Below, one piece after another: positions 1-5,855 of a stretch of DNA of 7,805 bases. The DNA comes from an uncultured Acidimicrobium sp. (GTDB lineage: Bacteria > Actinomycetota > Acidimicrobiia > Acidimicrobiales > Ilumatobacteraceae). A program made the translations under genes and the position numbers. The DNA lies in NCBI GenBank assembly GCA_903850275.1, contig CAINLH010000312.1, forward strand, positions 1-7,805. The letters run 5' to 3'. A model generated the notes under the pieces. The model made no database searches. It was not told where the DNA came from and saw only the letters and a program-made list of their open reading frames with translations. Numbering within the stretch: the stretch's first letter is position 1; each line of letters starts with the position of its first letter.

Positions 1-615
1 ACTGTCGTCTTTGGTGACGCGATCACAGCGCAAGATCGGTGAACCAACAGGAATTTCAAGCAGTTGCGCTTCTTCGGAAGTAGCGGCGTCCGCACCGATG
101 GTTTGCGTTGCACCACCAAGATGAATTTTGAGCAAGTTGTAGAACGATGTGGTTTCCACGTCATGTCGAGACAAGTGTTTGCCCAATTCAAACGGGCACC
201 ACACCGTGACAACGGCGAAAGGTTCGTTGCCGGCCATATTCACTCGCTTCACACGCAGTACCTGCTCGCTGCCCAACACCTTGGACACCCTTTTCGTTGC
301 TTTTTCAAAAGCGAAGTCGATGATTCTTCGCGAAGGTTCTAGACCACTCGCCTGCATCTGTTCTTCAATTGTTCCCAACCTGCCGAGCGTCTGTGAAACA
401 GGGTCGCTCGAAACGAACCAACCGAAACCTTGCCGTGCCGAAACCAAACCTTCATCGCGAAGTACTTCAAGTGCTCGTCGAACGGTGACGCGACTTACGC
501 CGAATTCGCGAGAGAGATCGGATTCACTTGGTAATAATCGGCCAGCGGTTAATTGACCAGCGCTCACTCGATCGCGAAGTTCGGATGCGATGTCGTGATA
601 TCGGATGCTGCGCAC
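1..615 (-). CDS. GntR-family transcriptional regulator, HutC/UTRA type (C-terminus cut by window edge)
   Basis: Probably a DNA-binding repressor that responds to a small metabolite. The 205 visible residues start MRSIRYHDIASELRDRV. Residues 5-70 form a GntR winged helix: LLPSESDLSREFGVSRVTV is the recognition region, and RRALEVLRDEGLVSARQGFG runs through the wing. Residues 88-205 match a UTRA ligand-binding domain (for example EQVLRVKRVNMAGNEPFAV and LEIPVGSPILRCDRV). HutC-type proteins usually have about 240-250 residues, so roughly 40 are missing past position 1. I chose the GTG at 615 because it puts the first helix at the usual distance; no Shine-Dalgarno precedes it. The gene diverges from aconitase across 60 bases containing a palindrome, which suggests self-regulation and control of aconitase. 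The ligand cannot be read from sequence. The family call is firm; the target is inferred. Confidence 0.93.
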   Translation of the reverse strand, partial: MRSIRYHDIASELRDRVSAGQLTAGRLLPSESDLSREFGVSRVTVRRALEVLRDEGLVSARQGFGWFVSSDPVSQTLGRLGTIEEQMQASGLEPSRRIIDFAFEKATKRVSKVLGSEQVLRVKRVNMAGNEPFAVVTVWCPFELGKHLSRHDVETTSFYNLLKIHLGGATQTIGADAATSEEAQLLEIPVGSPILRCDRVTKDDS

Positions 616-636
616 TTGTACTATACTTGTATACAA
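616..636. promoter_or_regulatory. Candidate GntR operator over divergent promoters of the regulator and aconitase
   Basis: The 21 bases have outer arms TTGTA (616-620) and TACAA (632-636), and a perfect 10-base palindrome TTGTATACAA at 627-636. HutC-type regulators often bind sites close to TGTATACA. Candidate -10 hexamers lie inside it: TATACT at 622-627 on the plus strand, and TATAGT (625-620) or TATACA (633-628) on the minus strand. Bound repressor would therefore block both genes. No good -35 box is visible on either side. The palindrome is seen directly; its use as an operator is inferred from position and family. Confidence 0.6.
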
Positions 637-637
637 C

Positions 638-653
638 GCTTGCAAATGCAAGC
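638..653. repeat. Inverted repeat in the aconitase leader
   Basis: GCTTGCA and TGCAAGC form perfect 7-base arms around AA. The repeat begins just after the TTGTATACAA palindrome and ends 11 bases before the aconitase Shine-Dalgarno. It could be a second protein-binding site or a small hairpin near the 5' end of the aconitase mRNA. A two-base loop is too tight for RNA unless the closing pairs open, so a DNA operator seems somewhat more likely. Confidence 0.4.
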
Positions 654-664
654 CCAGGCACGTC

Positions 665-670
665 GAGGAG
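665..670 (+). promoter_or_regulatory. Ribosome binding site that fixes the aconitase start
   Basis: GAGGAG ends five bases before the ATG at 676. The reading frame stays open back to an ATG at 553, but that start would lie upstream of the promoter region, overlap the GntR gene, and add 41 residues unlike any aconitase. The start at 676 is therefore strongly preferred. Confidence 0.85.
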
Positions 671-675
671 TAACC

Positions 676-2943
676 ATGGTCGCAAGCGCAGGAACCCCAA
701 TCGAACTCGTCAACGGCGTGTATCGCTCCCTCCCCGCAAATGTTGCCCTCGGGCGTAAGCGCCTTGGTCGGAATTTGACACTGACCGAAAAGATTTTGAT
801 CAACCATCTCAGCAACCCAGAGACACAAGACATGGATCGCGGACGTAGCTACGCCGACTTCGCGCCAGACCGCGTTGCAATGCAAGACGCGACTGCCCAG
901 ATGGCCTTGCTGCAATTCATGACTGCTGGCCTCCCCACCACCGCCGTTCCCTCCACGGTGCACTGCGACCACCTCATCCTTGCCAAGGTTGGCGCACGAA
1001 TCGACATGGGTGTTGCCATCGACACCAATAAAGAGGTGTACGACTTCTTGCAGAGTGTCTCCGCAAAATATGGCATCGGTTTCTGGGGGCCAGGTAGTGG
1101 AATCATTCACCAAGTAGTGCTCGAGCACTACGCGTTTCCAGGCGGAATGATGATTGGCACCGACAGCCACACACCAAATGCCGGCGGACTTGGCATGGTC
1201 GCAATCGGAGTCGGTGGTGCAGACGCTGTAGATGTGATGACTGGTTTCCCATTCAACGTGAGATGGCCAAAAGTTATTGGAGTGAAGTTGACTGGCACAC
1301 TTTCTGGTTGGTCAAGCCCGAAAGACGTCATTCTTGAAGTGGCTCGAGTACTCACTGTTGAGGGTGGCACTGGCGCAATCGTCGAATACTTCGGCGAAGG
1401 TGCAGACAGCATCTCGGCCACAGGCAAAGCAACCATTTGCAACATGGGCGCCGAGATTGGCGCAACGTGTTCCGTATTCCCATACGACTCGCAAATCGCG
1501 CAGTATTTGCAAGCAACAGGGCGTGCCGACATCGCCGCCGCCGCAGACGCTGTTCGCGAACATCTGCGCCCAGATGATGGAGCTCACTACGACAGCGTGA
1601 TCGAGATTGATCTCAGCTCGCTGAAGCCGCTCATCAATGGCCCTCACTCTCCCGACCGCGCGCACAAAATCGGCGACGCAATCGAGCAGGCCGCAAACGA
1701 AAATGGTTGGCCGCTCGAGATCTCTTCGGCGCTTATCGGTAGTTGCACAAACTCCTCGTATGAAGACATCACCAGAGCTGCATCCGTTGCCAGGCAAGCA
1801 AAGGCGCATGGGCTGAAGAGCAAAGTTGAATTGCTGATTACTCCGGGCTCCGAACAAATTCGCGCAACGATTGAGCGAGATGGATTGCTCGCCGATCTGG
1901 AAGCGATTGGTGCAACCGTTCTTGCAAATGCGTGCGGCCCATGCATTGGTCAATGGGAACGCTCGAAAGAAGTAACAGACAAACCGAACACCATCGTTAA
2001 CTCGTTCAACCGAAACTTTCCAAAGCGCAACGACGGCTCTGCCAACACCCTCAGTTTTGTCACAAGCCCAGACACCGTTATCGCACTTGCTCTTGCAGGC
2101 CGCCTGGACTTTGACCCAACTACCGACACCATCCAAGCGCCGGATGGCACGCAGGTAAAACTTGAAGCCCCGCACGGCGAGGTGCTCCCTTCCGATGGGT
2201 ACGACGCGGGCAACAACACGTTTATCGCGCCGCCAACCGACGGTTCATCCATTGCGATAAGCGTCGACCCAACCAGCGATCGCTTGCAGTTGCTTCAACC
2301 GTTCCCCGCCTGGAACGGCAAAGACTTTGTAGACATGCCCGTGCTCATGAAAGCAAAAGGCAAGTGCACAACCGACCACATTTCGGCTGCCGGCAAATGG
2401 CTGAAGTATCGCGGGCATCTCGAGAACATCTCGGGCAACTTGTTTATTGGCGCCGTAAACGCATTCACCGATGCAGTCGGCGAAGGACGCGACATCATCG
2501 ATGGACAAACTCGTTCGTATCCAGACATGGCAAAGGCCTGGGGAAACAAGAACATTCAATGGACTGCAATTGGCGATCAAAACTACGGCGAGGGTTCTAG
2601 CCGTGAACACGCTGCTATGGAGCCACGATTCCGCGGTGCTGCCGCAATTTTTGCTCGTTCGTTTGCTCGCATCCATGAAACAAACTTGAAGAAGCAAGGC
2701 GTCGTGCCCCTCACGTTTGCAGACCCCACCACTTACGAAAAGATTGGCGAGCTCGACACAATCTCCGTGCTTGGGTTGCCTCCCGTCCCAGACAAACCTC
2801 TGCAGTGCACCATCAACAAAACAAATGGCGAGAAAATTGAATTTGAAGCACTGCACACGTTTAGCGATGAACAGGTTGAGTGGTTCAAGGCAGGAAGCGC
2901 ACTCAATATCGTTCGCAAAAAAGTCGAACAGCAAAACAAATAG
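676..2943 (+). CDS. acn: Aconitate hydratase, mitochondrial-type
   Basis: Cytoplasmic TCA-cycle enzyme that interconverts citrate and isocitrate through cis-aconitate on a [4Fe-4S] cluster. It has 755 residues, the length of the mitochondrial-type family; the AcnA/IRP1 type has about 900. Cluster ligands are Cys357 (GSCTNS), Cys420 and Cys423 (ACGPCIG), one residue off pig Cys358/421/424. Other active-site residues are Asp98-His99 (HCDHL), Asp163-Ser164-His165 (GTDSHTPN), Arg446 and Arg451 (NRNFPKRND), Arg579 (KYRGHLENI), and Ser641 and Arg643 in the swivelling C-terminal domain (YGEGSSREHAA). All expected residues are present, so it should be active. The start at 676 is set by GAGGAG. The gene diverges from a GntR regulator that may control it, and a small membrane-protein gene follows closely. 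I see no sign of damage or transfer. Confidence 0.97.
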   Translation: MVASAGTPIELVNGVYRSLPANVALGRKRLGRNLTLTEKILINHLSNPETQDMDRGRSYADFAPDRVAMQDATAQMALLQFMTAGLPTTAVPSTVHCDHLILAKVGARIDMGVAIDTNKEVYDFLQSVSAKYGIGFWGPGSGIIHQVVLEHYAFPGGMMIGTDSHTPNAGGLGMVAIGVGGADAVDVMTGFPFNVRWPKVIGVKLTGTLSGWSSPKDVILEVARVLTVEGGTGAIVEYFGEGADSISATGKATICNMGAEIGATCSVFPYDSQIAQYLQATGRADIAAAADAVREHLRPDDGAHYDSVIEIDLSSLKPLINGPHSPDRAHKIGDAIEQAANENGWPLEISSALIGSCTNSSYEDITRAASVARQAKAHGLKSKVELLITPGSEQIRATIERDGLLADLEAIGATVLANACGPCIGQWERSKEVTDKPNTIVNSFNRNFPKRNDGSANTLSFVTSPDTVIALALAGRLDFDPTTDTIQAPDGTQVKLEAPHGEVLPSDGYDAGNNTFIAPPTDGSSIAISVDPTSDRLQLLQPFPAWNGKDFVDMPVLMKAKGKCTTDHISAAGKWLKYRGHLENISGNLFIGAVNAFTDAVGEGRDIIDGQTRSYPDMAKAWGNKNIQWTAIGDQNYGEGSSREHAAMEPRFRGAAAIFARSFARIHETNLKKQGVVPLTFADPTTYEKIGELDTISVLGLPPVPDKPLQCTINKTNGEKIEFEALHTFSDEQVEWFKAGSALNIVRKKVEQQNK

Positions 2944-2954
2944 CCCCACAAGTT

Positions 2955-3218
2955 ATGGCCGACCTTGCAATCATTGTCAGCATCATGCTGGGTTACACCC
3001 TGCTTGCTGGCGCGCTTGCAATATTTGCAATTCGGCGACCACCCAACGGCCTGTTCGCCAGAATGCTGATCGTTGTACTCCTCCTGCCGGCGTTGTACCT
3101 CAGTTTTCGATTGCTCATCGTGGTCTCGCCGCTATTTATGAAAATTGTGTTCGGCGCAATTGGTGTTTCGTGCGTACTTGCAATTCGCAACCTGATGCGT
3201 AAGCCAAACCTCAACTAG
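2955..3218 (+). CDS. Small membrane protein with three predicted helices, unknown function
   Basis: I do not recognise this protein. Its 87 residues are mostly hydrophobic, with likely transmembrane segments at about 4-26 (LAIIVSIMLGYTLLAGA), 37-58 (MLIVVLLLPALYLSF) and 62-76 (MKIVFGAIGVSCVLA). Charge is concentrated in the first loop (RRPPNGLFAR) and the C-terminus (RNLMRK), which predicts an outside N-terminus and inside C-terminus. The ATG at 2955 lies 11 bases after the aconitase stop with no Shine-Dalgarno, so translation may be coupled to aconitase. The frame stays open back to 2880 inside aconitase, but that extension is polar and basic and looks spurious. The stop codon overlaps the stop of the opposing acyltransferase gene. 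That the gene is real is supported by coherent membrane topology and tight packing; no function can be given. Confidence 0.72.
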   Translation: MADLAIIVSIMLGYTLLAGALAIFAIRRPPNGLFARMLIVVLLLPALYLSFRLLIVVSPLFMKIVFGAIGVSCVLAIRNLMRKPNLN

Positions 3219-4660
3219 TCGGTACCGGGCCTTCGCTCGGCTTCTGCCCGGGGATCACCCTTGTAGCTAGACGGATACGTGCGAATCAATTCTTCGTCGG
3301 TTGGCTCGTAAGCAACCCGACCTTCTTCGGGCAAGAGCAAACTAATTTCGTCCATGATCCGTGCGGTATTGAGATCCGGATCATCGCTCTCTAATTGCAT
3401 CGGCTTGCCAACCACCACTTGCACGTCTGGCGGGCTCGTGATTTGCAGAATGTTTGGATAGCGAGCGTTTCGCGGCCACACCTTCTCGGTGCCCCACAAA
3501 CCAATCGGGACAACAGTCGCATTGGTCATTCGCGCCAACTTTGCTGCCCCCCACCTTCCACGTAGCTGCGGATCGAAGAATGCTGGCCCGCGTGGGATCG
3601 TCCCTTGCGGCATAATCGCCACCATCTCGCCAGCAGAAAGCGCATCCGCTGCATGAGTAAGTGGTTCGTCGCTGCCAGACGCACGATCCACCCGGATGCC
3701 TCCGAGCAGCGAAGCAAGTTGCCCGATCAGCGGAGCATCAAAAACTTCTTTCTTTCCGAGAAACCGGACTGTTCGACCGCTCTTCGCAACAGTAAGCGCC
3801 ACTGCAAACACGTCGAAGTAGCTGCGATGGTTAGCAACGAGCACTACCGGGCCGGATGATGGGATGTTTTCGACTCCAGTGAAAGAAAACTTGACGAATG
3901 GGAAAACCTCTGGTCGTGCGAAGAGCAGACCTACCTTTTGAATGTCTGAAGACTGCAGAGGAGGCTTTGCTTGCGCATCGGGATTGTCAAAACTGACAAT
4001 TGGCCATCTGCGAGCAGCGGCCATCACCGTCAGTCGGGCATCCGGGTTCACCACTTGCGGGAAACCAACCGCATTTAATAGTGGCTCGTCATACACACTG
4101 TCGGAATACGCGTAGCTTTCGGAAAGCGAAATGTGATGATGACTGCACCACGTGCGTACCGCGGCCAATTTGCCCGCAGACCATGTAAATGGGCCGTCAA
4201 GCTCCCCCGTGTACAAACCTTGTTCGTCTACAGCGAAACGTGTTGCGACCACGTCATCAAAACCCATTCGACGCGCGAAGGTTGCAATCACGTCGTTGGG
4301 CGTCGTCGTTGCCAAAACAACTTTTCTTCCAGCTTCTCGATGACCAGCAATAACGGATGCGGCTAGTGGTCGAACAAGTTGCAACAAATCGTCACAGGCG
4401 TTTTGTGCTGCCGCAACAACATCGTGTCGCGCCTTTCCTTTCATCACTGCTGCACCCTGACGCGCGAGCAACATCGAAGGAAGATTTTCGCCCACTGCAT
4501 TAAAAATGCGGTACAGCGCATCTTCGCCGGGAAGTCGCGTTGCAGAAACGACTCCGGCGTTGCGTAATGCCGCACTAATAATTGGCCCTGATGCACCCGA
4601 CAACAACGTGCGATCTAGATCAATGAACGCTGCCCCATTTGACGACGATGAAGTGTTCAC
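3215..4660 (-). CDS. Fusion of HAD-IB phosphatase and 1-acylglycerol-3-phosphate acyltransferase (PlsC)
   Basis: Bifunctional protein of 481 residues, probably membrane-associated and acting in phospholipid synthesis or remodelling. The N-terminal half is a HAD subfamily IB hydrolase: motif I DLDRT (Asp14, Asp16, Thr18), motif II LATTTP near 116-121, Lys164 (SAGK), motif IV YSDSVYDEPLL (Asp187, Asp191). The C-terminal half is PlsC-like: NHRSYFD gives the HX4D pair His278/Asp283, then GKKEVFDAPLIG, then MPQGTIPRG at 350-358 and VVPIGLWGTE. The third motif has QGT where typical PlsC has EGT; as I recall this is normal in the actinobacterial fusion branch, represented by M. tuberculosis Rv2483c. 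The GTG at 4660 is needed to keep motif I near the N-terminus and has TAGCCT six bases upstream, so it is probably leaderless. The natural substrate of the phosphatase half is not known from sequence. A 6C-like RNA ends about 45 bases upstream on the same strand. Confidence 0.92.
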   Translation of the reverse strand: MNTSSSSNGAAFIDLDRTLLSGASGPIISAALRNAGVVSATRLPGEDALYRIFNAVGENLPSMLLARQGAAVMKGKARHDVVAAAQNACDDLLQLVRPLAASVIAGHREAGRKVVLATTTPNDVIATFARRMGFDDVVATRFAVDEQGLYTGELDGPFTWSAGKLAAVRTWCSHHHISLSESYAYSDSVYDEPLLNAVGFPQVVNPDARLTVMAAARRWPIVSFDNPDAQAKPPLQSSDIQKVGLLFARPEVFPFVKFSFTGVENIPSSGPVVLVANHRSYFDVFAVALTVAKSGRTVRFLGKKEVFDAPLIGQLASLLGGIRVDRASGSDEPLTHAADALSAGEMVAIMPQGTIPRGPAFFDPQLRGRWGAAKLARMTNATVVPIGLWGTEKVWPRNARYPNILQITSPPDVQVVVGKPMQLESDDPDLNTARIMDEISLLLPEEGRVAYEPTDEELIRTYPSSYKGDPRAEAERRPGTD

Positions 4661-4666
4661 ACTGGC

Positions 4667-4672
4667 AGGCTA
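4667..4672 (-). promoter_or_regulatory. -10 element for the HAD/PlsC gene (leaderless)
   Basis: On the minus strand TAGCCT is followed by six bases and then the GTG start at 4660, placing the predicted transcript start on the start codon. No -35 consensus is seen. The same hexamer at the same distance precedes the LysR gene, which strengthens the call. Confidence 0.6.
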
Positions 4673-4704
4673 TTGACTTGGGCCAGTAGCCACCCGAGAA
4701 ATGG

Positions 4705-4812
4705 GAAAGGCCCCACATTGCTGCGGGGCCTCTCAACCGAGAATCCTTGTGGCTGGGGGAGCCACTTGGGGATTCTGTCGGGTGAAACCTGGGGGAGGCT
4801 TCACCGCGATAT
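4705..4812 (-). ncRNA. 6C-family structured small RNA
   Basis: Read on the minus strand, this stretch has two C-loop hairpins and then a terminator, which is the architecture of the actinobacterial 6C RNA. Hairpin 1 (plus coordinates 4781-4805) pairs GGUGAAGCCU with AGGUUUCACC around a CCCCC loop. Its one non-Watson-Crick pair is a G-U wobble on this strand but an A-C mismatch on the other. Hairpin 2 (4740-4776) has an outer stem AGAAUCC/GGAUUCU and an inner stem GUGGCU/AGCCAC around another CCCCC loop. Its own -35/-10 and terminator flank it. The family is named for loops of at least six C; here each loop has five flanked by U and A, a small deviation. The genes on either side diverge, so terminators for them are not an alternative. 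6C RNAs are thought to regulate mRNAs through the C-rich loops; targets here are unknown. Confidence 0.8.
4708..4731 (-). terminator. Intrinsic terminator of the 6C-like RNA
   Basis: Perfect 7-base arms AGGCCCC and GGGGCCT surround a 10-base loop. On the minus strand the stem is followed by TTTCCCATTT, a weak U tract, whereas on the plus strand CTCAACC follows. Together with the upstream C-loop hairpins this favours termination on the minus strand, before the HAD/PlsC start. Confidence 0.7.
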
Positions 4813-4818
4813 GTCTCT

Positions 4819-4848
4819 AGTATGCCCTACCCGTGGGTAAGCGCGCAA
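4819..4848 (-). promoter_or_regulatory. Promoter of the 6C-like RNA
   Basis: On the minus strand TTGCGC (4848-4843) and CATACT (4824-4819) are separated by 18 bases. The predicted start is an A at about 4812, seven bases before the first hairpin. This is the best-formed two-part promoter in the window, as expected for an abundant small RNA. Confidence 0.6.
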
Positions 4849-4879
4849 GGCGAACGCCACGATAAGAGCCATCATTTTT

Positions 4880-4895
4880 CGTGATAGTCGTCACG
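4880..4895. promoter_or_regulatory. Inverted repeat upstream of the LysR gene, possible operator
   Basis: CGTGA and TCACG form perfect 5-base arms around six bases, just upstream of the LysR -10 element. LysR proteins usually repress their own gene from a dyad in this position. The classical T-N11-A spacing is not exact here, so the assignment is tentative. Confidence 0.4.
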
Positions 4896-4904
4896 GGGAA
4901 TGGT

Positions 4905-4910
4905 TAGCCT
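4905..4910 (+). promoter_or_regulatory. -10 element for the LysR gene (leaderless)
   Basis: TAGCCT is followed by six bases (GAGCTG) and the ATG at 4917. No Shine-Dalgarno fits, so the transcript probably begins at or next to the start codon. No -35 box is evident. Confidence 0.6.
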
Positions 4911-4916
4911 GAGCTG

Positions 4917-5846
4917 ATGGAGATTCGCCACCTGGAAAGCCTGATCGCTATTTCAGAACACGGCTCATTTTCTGCAGCTGCGCGAGCGCTGGGCACGGTG
5001 CAGAGCAACGTTTCGGCGCATATTTCGCGGCTCGAAAAAGAACTTGGCGCGAGTTTGGTCGATCGCCAAAGCGGCGAGCTCACCGAGGATGGTGTTCTGG
5101 TTGTAGAGCGAGCCCGACGAATTATTCATGAATTACAGGACATCGAAGCCGACATCCATTCAACTGACACCGAAGTAGCCGGCGAAACACGCCTTGGATG
5201 CATCGGCACTACTGGTCGTTGGCTCATGCCGCGACTGCTCACCGCGATTCAAAAAGCACATCCGCAGGTTCGTCCAATCATTCACGAAGGCAGCACATCC
5301 TCCCTATTGCCACGCTTAATTGCGGGCGAACTAGACGCTGCAATAGTCCACTTCCCTATTGACGACCCCGAGTTGCAACTGGTGCCACTGTTCAGTGAAG
5401 AACTTGTGTTACTCGTGAACAATAAACACCCATGGGCAAAACTTGAGACGATTTCACTCGCAGAACTAGCTACACAACCTTTATTGCTTGCGCCTCGGAA
5501 TACCGCGCTTCGTCGAATTATCGACCGAGCTGCAGGCGCACAACGCCTTGCGTTTACTCCGCAGGCAGAGATTGACGGAGTTCGCCTGCTCACATCGCTT
5601 GCATTCGAAGGTTTTGGTCCGGCGATTGTCCCCGCCACCGCCATCCCGGCTTGGATCAAAGGCGATTTCACTCGAGTGTCAATCCCGCAGTTGCCCCGCC
5701 GCGTAGTTGGTTGGGCGTCGCGCAAACGACCAGTCCCGAACAAACCCACTCGCGCGGCACTTGAAATTGCAAGGCAGGTTGTTGCCAAAACAGGCGATCG
5801 CCAGCCGGGAGTCAACACCTCTTTGACACCTTCCCCACTCGTCTAA
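4917..5846 (+). CDS. LysR-type transcriptional regulator
   Basis: DNA-binding regulator of 309 residues, normal length for the family. Residues 1-60 are the LysR winged helix: MEIRHLESLIAISEHGSF, then the helix-turn-helix SAAARALGTVQSNVSAHISR, then LEKELGASLVDR. A linker helix at about 60-88 leads to the periplasmic-binding-protein-like effector domain at about 90-291, with LLTAIQKAHPQVRPIIHEGS, LIAGELDAAIVHFP and ELVLLVNNKHPWA in the expected order. It is intact. It lies 9 bases upstream of a carboxyltransferase gene in the same direction, and its stop codon forms part of the proposed promoter of that gene, so the carboxyltransferase is a plausible target. An inverted repeat at 4880-4895 may be an autoregulatory site. 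The effector cannot be predicted. Confidence 0.95.
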   Translation: MEIRHLESLIAISEHGSFSAAARALGTVQSNVSAHISRLEKELGASLVDRQSGELTEDGVLVVERARRIIHELQDIEADIHSTDTEVAGETRLGCIGTTGRWLMPRLLTAIQKAHPQVRPIIHEGSTSSLLPRLIAGELDAAIVHFPIDDPELQLVPLFSEELVLLVNNKHPWAKLETISLAELATQPLLLAPRNTALRRIIDRAAGAQRLAFTPQAEIDGVRLLTSLAFEGFGPAIVPATAIPAWIKGDFTRVSIPQLPRRVVGWASRKRPVPNKPTRAALEIARQVVAKTGDRQPGVNTSLTPSPLV

Positions 5847-5849
5847 TCT
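5844..5849 (+). promoter_or_regulatory. -10 element for the carboxyltransferase gene, built on the LysR stop codon
   Basis: TAATCT includes the TAA stop of the LysR gene. Six bases separate it from the GTG at 5856, the same spacing as at two other genes here. This allows a leaderless transcript independent of readthrough from LysR. Confidence 0.5.
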
Positions 5850-5855
5850 CTAGTC

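Noticed and set aside
64..556. Plus-strand open frames opposite the GntR gene
   Set aside because: They are antisense to a gene with clear GntR and UTRA motifs, show no family signature, and lack plausible starts.
553..675. In-frame 41-residue N-terminal extension of aconitase from an ATG at 553
   Set aside because: It would overlap the GntR gene and span the divergent promoter region, has no ribosome binding site, and does not resemble aconitase; GAGGAG before 676 fits far better.
1312..2949. Long minus-strand open frames (287 and 234 codons) opposite aconitase
   Set aside because: Both are antisense to a highly conserved enzyme, have Cys/Arg-rich unlikely composition, and no ribosome site or family motif; they are by-products of codon use on the coding strand.
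2880..2954. Longer version of the small membrane protein starting inside aconitase
   Set aside because: The extra residues are polar and basic, encoded out of frame over the conserved aconitase C-terminus; the ATG at 2955 starts just before the first membrane helix.
4708..4805. Reading the three hairpins as bidirectional terminators or a plus-strand riboswitch for LysR
   Set aside because: The flanking genes diverge, so no transcript needs ending there; hairpin 1 pairs fully only on the minus strand; and the LysR promoter lies downstream of all three hairpins.
5282..5818. Minus-strand 178-codon frame opposite the LysR gene
   Set aside because: Ser/Arg-rich low-information protein antisense to an intact LysR gene; no start signal.
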